From positions 41,760,872 through 41,824,871 of the forward strand of contig CM019216.1 in NCBI GenBank assembly GCA_009741485.1: 64,000 nucleotides of DNA, read 5' to 3'. Positions within the stretch are counted from its first letter, which is position 1. Every line of letters begins with the position of its first letter. Below are positions 39,721 through 53,000 of the stretch, in pieces. The notes beneath the pieces were generated by a model. The model saw only the letters and a program-made list of their open reading frames with translations. It did no database searches and was not told the DNA's origin. Position numbers and translations under genes: made by a program. This DNA comes from Malurus cyaneus samueli. Taxonomy: Eukaryota > Chordata > Aves > Passeriformes > Maluridae.

Positions 39721-42471
39721 TGAGAGTTCACTGCAGGTACCTGAACAGACTAACTCCCAAGAGTTTACAAAACCTTCAAGCTGAAAATGCTCAGAAAGTG
39801 AAAGAATATGAGAAAGTACCATATGGGCTAATGCTACTCTTACTCTTCTCCAAGCATCTGCTGGTGGTGACTGCTGGAGTATGAATACTGAGCAAGATAG
39901 ATTGGCACAGAATTTATTACCTGGTTAGATATTTGGGGGCAATTTTTCTGCAAACTAATAAACAATCACATTACAAAGGCTGAGTTAAGGAAGTCCAGTC
40001 ATATCTAATAACTTTAGAGTAGTTTAAATATTTAAAAGATAAGCACTCAAATTGCATTCTGCTGTCCTTGAACTCATGCTCAGGTGGAAGTTCCTATCTT
40101 GAAAAGTTCACACCCTTCTTGCCACTTAGTCATTGAACCTATGAAAACTAGATATAATTACTCCTAAAGTAAATAGTTTATCCATAATCCTTTACTTGAA
40201 CTAATCTTTTCTCTGGATTTTAGGAATTTTCCTATGTTTCCTGTTCTGGCAACGTACAGCCAGACTTAGGCAAGCAAGTTCAATATGGCAAATCCTGTCA
40301 TATGATTTTTTTTAACCAAGTTCTATTTGGTATCTACTGCAAGGCAATAAAACTTCAATAGAAATCTGTTTCGGAACCACACAACTCTGAAATTTCCAAC
40401 TCAAGTGTATTCATGCCCACCCTTACAGATACTTGTTCGTTTGCCAAAACCATTGTTTATCTTAAGTAACTCTTCTTCCTCCAGTGTTTACCCTCTGATG
40501 TACTTACATAGGAGTGTCACAACTCCTTTAAACTTTAACTTGCATACATCAAATAAATCACAATCCTATTCCTTAGCTGCATATATTACACTCATATAAT
40601 CAAAAACATATAATAATATATAATGACAATATCCTATAACAAACAACAATATATTTTAACATATAATTTCTGAATACAAAATTTTACACTACATCTTTTC
40701 ACAGCTTTCTAAAATGACACTACTTTATTTCCAGCTATTTCAGAAATACTTCATCTGATACAGCCTAATAGCAAATTTGCATTTTACAGGATTAATTTTT
40801 GCTTGGCAATTATTGTCTAGGTCAGTCAGGGCTTCTCAGGTTTTCTCATGGGCTTGTCTACAGATAAATGTAAAAATGCTTCTTTTTGACATTTGCACTT
40901 TCTGTTACATTTCACCCTAATCAATTCAGTCTTCAATCTTTCACCATTTAATGAGGCTTTTCATTTTCTCATCTACAGATGAGAACAACAGCAACTTCCC
41001 ACTTTCTGTCTACTAATTAAAACTGTTAGGTCCAAGAGACTTGCAACAGGAGACAAGAAATAAGACACAGAAAAACACAGCTATGAATGTTAACATTAGT
41101 ATTGGTGGTGCCTGTTTAGGTAGGTATTTGACAAGAAGTTACAAGAAGAGTTTTGATGGATGATAATGAAGTAGTTTTACAGATTAATGAATACCACTTA
41201 CAGCTATGTGAAAAGCAGCACAGCTCTGTATGACTGACATGCAAACTGCACCTGGAAAGTTTTCTTTGCACCTGCACTGTCCATTTTGTAATATACTGTG
41301 CACTGAAAAACTTTTAAAAGTTTTTTTTCATTGCCTGTGTTCCTTTTCCATTAAAAATACACTCATTAGGAATCAAAGATAGGGCTGCTTTCAGAATGTT
41401 TACATGAATTTTTTATATAACTGGAAAATGGAATATTTTATTCTCTCTGTACAGAACTATCAAAAATAACAAATGTGCCTTAAGTGATCTCACTGAATTA
41501 ACTGTACCAGTTTTAACTGCTCTTGTTAAAATGCATCCAAGGGTCAGATACAAAATAAAAAGGCCTGCACTAAGGGACAGAGCACAAGAAAATAGTTGGC
41601 TGGTTCTAGCGATCGAACTCACAGACACCTTAATTTCTAGACACTGTAGGTACAGCCTTAGGTATAGAAAAATAGCATTCACTATTCATACTCAATGTCC
41701 TGAGTAGAAGAAATACCTACAGCTACCAAAATGAAATGTACAAGAAAAATGTGTTTCTGAAATTGTACCTCTTTTATGTATTTAGATAACCAAGCTACAT
41801 TAGAAGTAAGCATCTCAAATCATGTTAAACATTTTCAACACCTATTTTTTTCAGGCATATTGTCTGTGCAGAATAGCTTTATACATGTCTTCCCTGTTCT
41901 TACTCTTACCCAGCTCCACAGAGAGAATGAGAGATTTTTTTCCCTCCATTTTGGCTCGGCTCTGCACAGCTCTTAAAACAGCACGTCACATATCTGTTTT
42001 TCCGGAAATTCACCCTTTGGTTCTGTTAATTTAATTAAGTTGGATATTTTACATGTGTTTTTCCTAACATTAATGATTTTCTTTTTTTCTTCCCTATCAT
42101 GAATGTTACATTAACAACCCCAAAATTAATGCTTTGTTTGGAAAGATATTTTCTAGTTCAGAAAATATTTCCAGTATAAATCTATCACCTCAAAAACTAT
42201 CTGTCATTTGCCATGATAATTAATTACATGTGTAATGCAGTGATGATAGGAAATGTCAATAATCATTCCTTTAGCACCATGCTTTCTTAAATACTTTTTA
42301 AACATATGATGAACATGAAGATTACTATATACTTGTGCTCAATCAGTCTCTAAAATTTTTTAAGTTCCATTTATTTTTAGTACACTCACTCACTAATCTC
42401 CCCTGCCCTAGTGGATTATCCCACAGTAATAGAATCGTACACTTTCAAGAGTCCTAGCAATTTCTCTGCTT

Positions 42472-42530
42472 ACTTCTACCTAACTAAAGGTTGCACTAAC
42501 TAAAACACTTCTACCTAACTCAAGGTTGCA
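42472..42530. repeat. Two near-identical 24-bp direct repeats
   Basis: ACTTCTACCTAACTAAAGGTTGCA at 42472-42495 recurs as ACTTCTACCTAACTCAAGGTTGCA at 42507-42530 with one mismatch, separated by 11 bases that partly echo the unit. Confidence 0.9.
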
Positions 42531-45500
42531 TACAGATTCTATGTAGAGTCTATATATAAAATTATTTTTACAACCTCTCTTCCTCCTTGTGAAGAGAAAC
42601 ATATGGAGCTTACTATAAATAGGCAAAAACAACTTTTCACCATAAATAATTTTTTTAAGCTTATGAAAACAAAATAATGCAGGATAATAAAAGCTGTTCT
42701 TTTACAACTACAGGGCATTCTACACTTCTGCAGCACAAGATATATATACTCACAGAAATGCAAGTGTACACCCACAACACAAGAAAAACCAGCTGAAGGA
42801 CAGGTTTTTGTCACAACACAGAGATATGTTCGTGAATTTAAGCCCTGAATATAAAAGGTAAGTTTGAGAATCTTGTGTTCAATTTTCTGCCACTCACACT
42901 TTTTCTGAATTCTAGAGCATTGTCTATATTTGAGTTATAAAAAACCCAAAGCAAATAAGACCACACACCCATACCAAGCTATTACTCACTTTACTTCAAA
43001 AGTTAGTTCTGTTAGTGCTTAGGGTTTTTTACAGGTGAGTGCCAACACACTTTGCTGGTAGGAAGGAAAAACAGCTTCTATCATTCACTTTTATCACTCC
43101 ATCTATTAACACCATTTGTCAGTGGTAGTACTAGACTTGAAACAAAAAACCAAACAAACCACCAACCGAGTGTAGATAAAGGCACAGAGAAAATATTTTT
43201 GATTTGTGACTTGCACAGGCATACCCCGTGAAAATAAATCTGCCTTAATCCTCTTGCCTGAAAAAATCTCAAAGTTCTTTCCAAGCACTTTAAAAATGCA
43301 GTCTCTTTAATAACTTTAAACTGCATTAGCAATGAAAGCAGCACTATGCAATGAACATTTCAACCAATCTGTCTTCATTATTCTCTGTATATCTACAAGA
43401 TTCATGAAAAAGGAATAAAAGTTTGCATCTGACAAGCTGTTTCTACAGATAAATAGGACATTTGTCTAGGAAGCAATGCTACTCCTTCCACAAACATCCT
43501 GAGAACTTTCAGCAGAGCAACTTTCCAAATACTTCTGGCAAAGAAACACCAGGTGACTCTGAGGAGGAAAGAAAACTGACATTATGAATATCTCCCCTAG
43601 AAGCAAGATCCAAGGGACAGTTTGCCAAAGAACTCAGATTTTAAGGCTACAGAAGGGGCATTTGGTCATATCTTTGAAAACCTGAAAACACAGGGTGATT
43701 TTATGCCTAACACAAAAAGTGTTATCTTTATTACAATAAAATATCTCAGATTAATTTATCTTTATTTTAGACAAACTCAGAATCCTTAATCAAACCATTC
43801 CAACAAGGACCCAATCATATACCTCTCACTATCAACTAATAACAGAATTATTATGGTATTACATAATATCAAGACCAGAATACACAGTGAACTGGCAATT
43901 ATAATGATTTTTTTCCACCACAAACAATACCTCTCTCTCTTGATTTTTCATGGTACTCTTCAGCCTGACTCCAGTGGAAGGGAGTACTTTCAAGAACAGG
44001 GACTTGCAATTAATGGCACGCGTACCTTAGAGAGAGTTGTACTTAGCCCAACACAGAGCTGAAGTTTTAGACTGTGGTTTCCATTGTCAGTGGTCTACTT
44101 AACATCAAAAAACCCCAACCAACACTACAACAAAACTGTTCAGGAAATCTGTATCTTAAAATGTGGATTCTGAACACTGGCACAGAAAGACCATTGTCAC
44201 CTACCTCAATTAACTGACTATGGACAGACGCAACAACAGGAAAAGGTTCATATTTAGTTTTTCTTCTTCCATGTATATCATATATCTAATTATAAAAGGC
44301 CATTTCACCCTTTCCTTTGGTGATGTTACCGCGATAAAAAATTATTACAAGACAACATTAAGGAACTGAATTGCAGTTACATAATCTTAAAAGCAAAGAT
44401 TAGAATTTGTGAAGCAAACAAAACACTACCATTTTTAAGCCTTCCTGAAATGAATAGTAATTCATACTTGGAAAACTAATGGTTAGAAAAATAATATTTC
44501 CTTTGAAAGCTGTTCCCATCACTTGAAGGCACTGGTATCAGTCACACCCCAGTTACTCTCTTCTCTTTCTGATATCCATGCTTATCTAAAATTTTTCTAA
44601 CACACTAGTGTTTACTAGCACAATTTAGAGGGTAGGACAATGGATTGATTTAGAGCCTAAGTGCTAATTCTGCTGAACAAAATTTTTAAAAGAGACATAG
44701 ACACCAGAACTGTAGTCATAAATATGTACAGAAATATTAGTGTGATTACTGTGATCATGCTAAGCAGCCAGAGTAAAAGCAAGTAAAATGGTTACAGTGT
44801 ATGTTTCAAAAAGCCAAGGAAATACACAAGGGTTTTGTTAAAAAAGTTTCAAATGTCACAGCTAAATTAGCAGATATAAATCAGCTTTTAAAATTGCTAC
44901 TTTAAAGAAAAATAAATTGAAATAATAAGCTTGCCATAGAATATCTACACAAATAATGAAAGAGAGAAGGCTGCATGTCTTTTTTTAAGTTATTATGTAA
45001 CACACTTACTCAGTATTGCAATACAGACCCTAAACTGATTTAGGATGAGGTTATCAGCTGAAGTCTATTAACATAATGTCATGATGAAAATCAGGAAAGA
45101 AAAATCCATAATGTACATCTTTTTAAGACCCACTCTATGAAATAAGATACATTTACCATGTCACCTAAAAATATGAAAGATGCATTCCAGAGAATAAATG
45201 CTGAAGTTTGCTTTTGGCACTTTTGTAGATGATAAATTACCTTTTTCTTCCTGCTCTCCTTTTAGCACAGGAGAGCTGAGAACTTCAGATAGCCAACACA
45301 GGTGTTATTTAAATATAAAATAAATTTCTATGATGTAAGCCCCCAACTATCACATTAAAATAAAATCTCATGCTCTATTGCAATGTCTGAAAGGGAGTCC
45401 CTCAACTAGAAATAAGAGCTCACAGAATCCCATCCTGTGGAAATCCCAATCACATAAAGTGATCTAAAAAAGAAGGCTTCTGTAGTTCTATTCAGTCAAA

Positions 45501-45810
45501 ATAATTTGTAGTAATGAGACTAAAAGTCAAATGGACATAGACATATTAAAAACAGACGAAAAATTTAAAAATAATCAACCTCGTGATTAATAGTCTATGT
45601 TTTGTACATACAAGGCATTAATGATGATGGGCTCTGGTTTGGTGCTAAAAAAATGGAGGTGGGAAGATTGTACTCAGGTGTCCTGAGTTCCTAAGTAGCA
45701 CTAGGTAGTGCTAGTTGGTAGGTAAAATTAAAATAAAAAAAAAACTTGCAGTTTTGCTGTATTTTATTGTAATTATAAGCCTCCATAGTTAGGTCATTAG
45801 GTTTTGTTTG

Positions 45811-45831
45811 TTTTTTTTTTTTTTTTTTTTT
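45811..45831. repeat. Poly-T run, 21 nt
   Basis: T21 preceded by GTTTTGTTTG. It reads as poly-A on the minus strand, but I could not identify a processed pseudogene body next to it. Confidence 0.9.
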
Positions 45832-47279
45832 GTTTAATGCACTTTTTAGGGAGAGGTGACGGAAGTACTTTTGGGGTTTGTTTTGTTGGTTATTGGTTTT
45901 TTTCCCATTTGTTTGTTTCTGATGGTACCTTATCTTTGGGGATTTTTTCCCCTCCAAAAGAAGATTTGTAATATCACTATTTGTTGTGCAGAGCCCTTGT
46001 TTCCATTATTTTAAGATCTTTAACAGAAAAACAGTCGCATGCTCTCAAAATATCCAGCTCAGGATCCCATTTTTCCCCCACTAAAATCTGCATAGGGTGG
46101 GGAGAGCGGGGTAGGGTGGGAAGGTCCTGAAGGACCATCCTTACTTTATACCTCAGTGAGCCTGTACATTTCAGTACGTAACACAAAATTTTATTAAAGC
46201 CCTAGAAACAAGATCAAACAAAATCATGCTGTCATTTCCAGGAGTGTCCAAACTGCATCATGGGTATTTCTTACAGGGAACAATGCCATCTTCTTCCTAC
46301 TATACACAGCTCTCAGTCGCTCACCTCTCCTCCTTTTTCCAGTCTTTGAGCACAGTAAATTGAAAATCAGACCCGAAAGAAAAGCCAAACCAACCCACAA
46401 ATAAAACACCTCTGTACAGAAAGACAAAACCCATGTATTTCAAATCATTATGCTTCTCTAAGGATTTTCAATCAACTCAAAATCCAGCCATTCATCTAGA
46501 ATTAAACAAGTCATTCAGGCTGAACAGTATGGGTTTTAATTCTACTATTCTCTGAGTATACAAATCAGAAACACAACTATTATCTTTGGACTATGCAGGA
46601 GTTCAGCTTTTTCACAGCAGGTTACCTCTCTGTACAAACCTTAAACACTGTCAGTAGAGGGGCACTATAAAAATTCTTAGTTCCTGTATTTGTGTTTGTT
46701 AAGAAAAAATGAGAAACCTCCAAATTTGCATGTAAATTATGTATAACTATTTGTTGTGCTTAAGTATGTAAGTCCTACTCTTCCTCTGCCTTCCAATTCT
46801 ACCATTGCATATAAATGCAACTGAAGTGCTTTGTACAACACAAAACAATAGTTTCCTTGTACATGCAATTTTGCTCACTTCAGGTCTTCAGCTAATCTGC
46901 TGATTTTCAAAAGAAGTCAAACAACGCTGATTTAAAAATTATTTTAGTTTTCTGACTCCTCCATTACTATATGAAGATGAAAGTGAAACCACCTTTACTA
47001 GAGCGTGAACTATGTTTTCAAGTAGCTGGTAAGTTTTGCTTCTTTATGGCCCCAGTTGATGCCACAACAGGACCTAAATATTTTACTTGATATTATTAAA
47101 AGTGAGAGAGTGCATTTACAATCTGTTTAGAGAACAGTTTGGGATGATGGTTTTTAATTTTCCTTTACATTTTTTAAAGTTATGTAACCCATGATTAGAA
47201 TGAAAAGTTTCAGAAACACCTTTTGCAACAGCCTCTGTTCAACTGTCTTGAGAATGACAAATGTGATATAAATTATTTC

Positions 47280-47503
47280 ATTTCCCTTTGTCCATACCTT
47301 ATAACCCATTGTATTGGGTTTGTTAGTAATAAATTCAATTAATGTCTCTACCTCTAGTCTGTTTTGCTCATGACAGTACTTGGTGAGTAATCTCTCTCAG
47401 TCCTTAAGTCATGAAATTTTTACAATATTTTGTGTCCCCTGCAGAGGAGTGAGAGAGAGACTTTGCTGGGTGCCTGGCACCCGACCAGAGTCAATGCACT
47501 ACA
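47280..47503 (+). mobile_element. 3' part of a second bird ERVL-type LTR
   Basis: AATAAATTCAATTAATGTCTCTACCTCTAGTCTGTTTTGCTCATGACAGTACTTGGTGAGTAATCTCTCTC followed by CCTTAAGTCATGAAATTTTT, CCCTGCAGAGGAGTGAGAGAGAGACTTTGCTGGGTGCCTGGCACCCGACCAGAGTCAATGCACTACA matches the R/U5 end of a common avian LTR family, remembered as ending GGTGGGCACCTGGCATCCAGCCAGGTCAACCCACCACA. It is a different family from the LTR at 5086. The polyadenylation signal AATAAA is at 47328-47333. The 5' part of the LTR is not recognisable, and no internal retroviral sequence follows. Confidence 0.72.
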
Positions 47504-49350
47504 TCCATTTTTCCTACTTCATCTCATTTCCTCATGTATTCTCTCCTTTTTTCGCCTGAGTAATTGTTTCTCCTCTGTATTTCAATTCTGTTTTGGCAGC
47601 TTGGACCTCTGACTCTTCCTTCTTCTGGTCACCAAAAAGCTACACGTTGCTGGGTGAAGAGAATACATTACTTCACCCAGAGTGCCAGAGGCACGGAAAG
47701 GAGGTTTAGATCTGTGATCTGTTCTAAGAGCTCCAGCAGAACATTAGAACTAAAACAAAAAGAGGAGGGGAAAATGGGTTAATTTTTTTCAAGACACCTG
47801 TTGCTTTCCTACTGACAATATTTTCTGTGTATATACAAGTAGATCTTAACTTTCTAAACCACTCCCTTTTCCCCCGTGCTCTCCATCTGCTTAAACTAGG
47901 CTAAACACTTAATATTAACAAATATCAGCCACAACGTAAACTGCCTAAAGTTGCATTTACCAAGGTATTTAAATATTCATTTTTATTGCACTGAATGATA
48001 CTTTATGATATTCTTTTGTTTATTGAGATAAAAAGATGAGTAATTCCTAAATGCTGTTAATTACTGGGATGAGGAAAGTAAGCCTCGAATTTACATAACC
48101 TGACAGAATTCTACATAACTTATGACATTTCAAATGTATTTTAGCAACTGTTACTGCTACTGAATATCATACAGAAAACAGAACTATATGCTATATATAA
48201 AGGAACACGTGCCAAGACATACAAATCCTGCTTTTCAAGATTTCAGTCAAGACACTGACAATAATTGCCTGAAACGAAAGTAGGCATAGCTGTAATAAGC
48301 TGCAAATGTGAAAAACATTTTTTAAGTCTTTCACTTCAAAACCATATATACTAATATGAGACATTAATTACAGAAAAACAAGCAAATTTAGACCTATGTG
48401 CAAGTTTGTGCATAACTGCACATAGGGTCACTCAGTGACTATAATTTCATCGGCTGCATGGTTTTATGTCAGCTTCTGAAAACACGGAATCCTAAAAGGC
48501 ACACAACCTGAAGCCACCCACCATTCCAGAAGATTATGTGGCCCGATTTTCAGTGTTACCTCCTTCTTCCTGCCTTCCCTCACCTCCTGTCCATTTTCTA
48601 AGGAAGGAAAAAATACAGAAGAGAAGAGCAAGGGCAATCTTGCATGATAATCAGCATTAAAAACAAGCAAAAGAAGCCCACATGCTAAAACTAGCAGAGA
48701 TATGAAAAGCCATGAAAATGTATCATTATCTCATGGTGTAGTCAATGTGACACTAGCTGCAGCAAAAACAAGTTAGCAGCTAACATGAAGGGATTTGATT
48801 ATTCATTAAAGTTCATTCATTGCAGAGAATCATGAAAGTGGATCAGCATAGAGGTAAATGATCCTTACCCCAATTACAACCTCTCCACGTTATTGCTGAG
48901 GAAAAGAGAGAGCAGTGGAACTTAGGTACTTTTGTTGCATAAACTTCCATCTGTTTTATAAACACAAAACAGTTTCTAATTTAGAAATTATTTGATATGC
49001 GTTGACCACAGACATTTATTTCACTGATGGTTGGCAAGCACCCAGGTAAATTTGGGCTTCTTTTTAATCAGAAACATGTCCTTTGCTGTGCTGTATCCAT
49101 GTTATGATACCTGCAGATACTATGAAGTTGTTCTCTGTACATGTGCAGTGGCAGGAATCCTCCGCTGCAGAAATTCCGAACAGGAGGGATAGAAGGTCAC
49201 AGGCATTATGACAGTCCCTCAAAGTACTGCAGCTACAGGAGGTTGTTTGGATCACTGCAAGATTCTGAACTCGTTCACAGGAATTAGCAAAAATCCTTAC
49301 CCTTTTTACCTCATGTTTGATGAACACATTGCTCTAAAATTCACAGGGAG
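47504..49350. other. Non-coding stretch, nothing recognised
   Basis: AT-rich sequence between the second LTR fragment and a CR1 pair. A slightly more GC-rich segment around 47504-47780 holds chance open frames that run out of the LTR. Confidence 0.5.
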
Positions 49351-49565
49351 ACACAGAATCACAGAGACATTTCTTTGGAGGGACCACTGGAAGTCATTCA
49401 GGCCAAGCTCCCATTGAAGTGGAGATTATTACCAACATTAAACTAGGACAGCCTTGGTTTTGATTCTTCGCAGTCTAGAAACTTCAAAGTATGAAGGCTA
49501 CAATCTCTCTGAGCAAACTGTTCCAGTGCTGCTCCATTCCTCCCAGCATGTTCCTAGAAGGTTTA
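49351..49565 (-). mobile_element. CR1 LINE 3' tail fragment
   Basis: ACACAGAATCACAGAGACATTTCTTTGGAGGGACCACTGGAAGTCATTCAGGCCAAGCTCCC and AACTGTTCCAGTGCTGC correspond to the reverse complement of the CR1 3' UTR. It lies directly beside another CR1 tail in the same orientation. Confidence 0.82.
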
Positions 49566-49637
49566 AGAAATACCACATTTGAAGATTTAAAAGCTCAGTT
49601 CCACAGAAAAACAAGTCAGAAGAACTTTGCCCAATAA

Positions 49638-50070
49638 ATCATAGAATCAATGCAGGTCAAAAAGAGACCTCTGAAGATCATCTAGACCAAGTTACATTGC
49701 TCCAAGCCTTCCCAGTCATATTTTGAGTATCTCACAAATAAAAAGTCCACAATGTCTTGACAACCTGCTCCTGTTCAAACAGACCCACAAAGAGAAGTTT
49801 TTTTCTTATATTTAAGTGGAATTTCTTGTGTTTCAGTTTGTGCCCATCGCCTCTTGTCATGCCACTGGGCAACATTGAGAACAACTTGGCTCCATCTTCT
49901 TTACTGTTTTCTGTCAGGCATTTATACACACCTATGAGATTCCTCCAAGCCTTCTCTTCTCCAGGATAAACAACCTCAGCTCCTTGAGATAATCCCCATG
50001 TTAGAGACTCCCCAATCCCTAGTGGCCTTTCACTCCAGTATGTCTCTGTCCCTTCCAAACACCTGAATGT
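49638..50070 (-). mobile_element. CR1 LINE 3' end
   Basis: AATCATAGAATCAATGCAGG is the terminal repeat. It is followed by GAAGATCATCTAGACCAAG, TGTTTCAGTTTGTGCCCATCGCCTCTTGTCATGCCACTGGGCA, GAGATTCCTCCAAGCCTTCTCTTCTCCAGGATAAACAACCTCAGCTCCTTGAGATAAT and CCAGTATGTCTCTGTCCCTTCCA. This is a clear avian CR1 in minus orientation; the frames at 49732-50097 and 49757-49969 are shadows of it. Confidence 0.94.
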
Positions 50071-53000
50071 GACAATTACACTCTTATCTATATCCAAATA
50101 TTAAAATAAATTAAGCCATTTAAAAAGGCATCCAGACAATTACAAGGGAAAAAATCCCACAAAATTTGTCACCCTCACAGAGTCCAAATGTCCAGAAACT
50201 TTTACTGACATTAGAATTAAATAAACATCTTCATTTAATACAATATTCAGAGACCTTCAATGACACCACAGTGCTAACTTAGTGCTCACTGGTAATGACT
50301 GTTAATAGTGCATGCACCAAGCAAGCGTAATGCAAGCTTTATAATTCCACAGAAAACCTTCAGTGATTTTTGTACATTCTTGAAAAGCAGTTAGAATTAA
50401 TTTCCCCAGAGAAGCCAGGAAAGAGATCTACCTTTAGTAATTTCAAGTAAACTTAAACTATGCATTTGAGGAAAAAATTACCTGAGATCACAAAACATAC
50501 AAATTGTGTGCACTTTGCTATTCTGTAAGCACAACATCTCTCTGTACAAACTACACAATTCCACGTATTTGCTACCATAACAGCTTTGCAGCTCTGAATA
50601 ACATCAACCATTGTGGTACCTTCTGCTGGCTTAAAATTTATTATGCTAAGAATATAAATGGAAGCAGGCAGACAAATTCACTCTGTTTGCATCAGGGAAA
50701 TAGATGCTATTCAAGCTCATAAATGAAGAAACTTAGCAATAAAGATTAATGATCCAATCCTGCAAGGTTATGTAATCTTCAAATGCATTTCAATGCAAAT
50801 CAAGATAAAACAATTCCTCACAAGTTTATTTTCTAAATATCATCCCATGCACACAAAATCCTCAAATAGCCTGATTCTCTGCCCTGCCTGCAAGATTGCA
50901 GGCTAGGAAACAAGATTCAACATTGTTCTTGCCAATAATTTTCAACTCTACATAGTATGTGGTTGGTTAGATCCAAACACTGAGAGAAAAACAGGATCAC
51001 CAGAATGCTTTCAGCCTCACTGGAGCACCAACATTTCCTGAATGAGGGAATTCAAGATAAGCATGCAAACTGCTATCCTAAGTCACTTGACATGCAGTCC
51101 ACACTCTGTTTAGGACTTTCAAACATGGCAGGGTAACAGGGGCTGCAGATATCCAAAGTGCTCTGCAGCTGCAGTCTGCCCCTTACTGACAACAGTCTCT
51201 CCCTCCCTCCGGATCAGAGATGCACATCCAGTCCTAGAACATTCCAGAAGATGAAAACAGATTGGTTGCCTATCATCAACATAGTGTTTATGGCTCTGAG
51301 GAATTATTACAATTGGGAGCACAGTATGTAAATTGATTCGGGGCCATTTCTGGTTGCTGCCTTTCCAACAAACACAAGGAATCTCTGCTGGTGCTTCTGC
51401 TGTACCACACATGTACAATTAGCAACAGTTCTGTCAGAAATACACAGATCTTGTGTTCTATAAGTGAACACATGACAAGAAGGGGCCTGTGAGAAACATC
51501 CCCTACAGCTGAAGCTATACGGCTCATATGGAAATCATAGAGAAAAGCCTCTCCATGGTAAGTGTTGAGAAAAACAGAGGTCGTGCACAGCTAAAGGAAT
51601 TTGTCTTACAATTCAAACTAAAAGCTGTATCTTACAGAAAGAGATCACTACTGGTGATTTCATTTCTAATTTGTAGCCTACCTCCCTTAAGGCTTTTGTC
51701 AGTAAACAAACTGTCCATTAGACACCCACTGTTGACTGGCAGCATCATCTTTGACTCTGACTAGTAAAAAACACCAAAACAATGCTCCCTGCAGTCTTCT
51801 TTTTTTGCCATTGAAACTGTAGATTGTAATAACAGTATCTGTTTCCATCAAGAAAAAAGAACCAACCAAACCACACCGCACACACAACACAGTAAGAGCC
51901 TCTTTTTCCTCAATTACAACTAAACTAGGTTGCAAAATTTCAGGTTTAGTATCCAAGAATCCTTTGAGATATATGATGTTTATGTCAGCATTGTTCTGTG
52001 AGATACAATTTTGCAACTGTCTAAAACTGAATTTTGAAATTAAATTCTGAATGCCAAAAAAATGAAAAATAAGAATTTTGAGTTTAGGGCATAAGGAGTC
52101 TTCAGAGTTGCCTCCAATTGCAAGCTTCTCACATTGTGTTAATTTTAAACACTCCACAAAGATTCTCTATGCCTTTAGCTTTTGCATAGGAAAGAAAACA
52201 TATACTTCCAATGTTTCTCACATGTTTTACTAAATCAAATTAAGCTTTGAAGTACATAAATACCTTTAAACAAAAGATTCTGCACAAACAGAATTCTTAG
52301 AAAACCAAACTGCAGAAATATTTCACAGCAAAGAACATAGTAAACATTCAGGTTGCACTGTGGTTTGAGTTTTTCTTTATAAAACATTTGTGACATAAAA
52401 GTTGCTGACATTTTTGATATCTTATTTTGAAAAGTATACACTTCTTTCTCTTTGTTAGGATAAAATATACTCTGCTCCTTTACATACACAAAAATCCCCA
52501 AACCCTGGAACCCAATTTCCATAAATATCCAGTATCTCTCTGCAGCAGCTGCTTATGCATCAAAAGCTACCCTCAAAATGATGCTGCCCACACATAATGA
52601 TTACTCATTTAAACCAGAATGAGAAACTTTAAAATAAGGGTAAACATTATCTTTATACCAAAAGAAATTGAAAGAAAATAACTCCAAAGAGTTAGAGGTT
52701 AAAGTTAAAAATCACACTTGTGGTCATAACCGGGGAATTTCAGCTCCTATTTCCTAACTGACCATCAAAGAAAAGGGCCTGTGGTCTGTGTGCTGGGTAC
52801 CAAAGACATTAGTGTACATTAGGTTTCCAACCAAAACGATTTTTCTGTTCAAAAGGTTTTGAGTTTCTCTGAAGAATAATTTATGACAGCAACAGATTTG
52901 CAATCACAAAACATTTGACTCAAAATTAGTCCATTTTCATGCTTTAAGCTTAAAAAGTTCAACTCATACATGCATGCACATCTCCCATTACAGTGCCCAG

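Larger units (their letters stand above)
39721..47279. other. Non-coding stretch, no gene recognised
   Basis: A long AT-rich stretch with AT-only low complexity (about 40598-40690), a small imperfect duplication (42472-42530) and a T21 run (45811-45831). Open frames are short and compositionally random. No exon, RNA gene or confident interspersed repeat was recognised. Confidence 0.5.

Noticed and set aside
41580..41625. GGTTCTAGCGATCGAACTC resembling a tRNA T-arm
   Set aside because: No A-box, acceptor stem or cloverleaf can be formed around it.
45811..46200. Poly-T run as a possible retrogene poly-A tail on the minus strand
   Set aside because: The sequence that would be the retrogene body shows no recognisable coding or repeat similarity.
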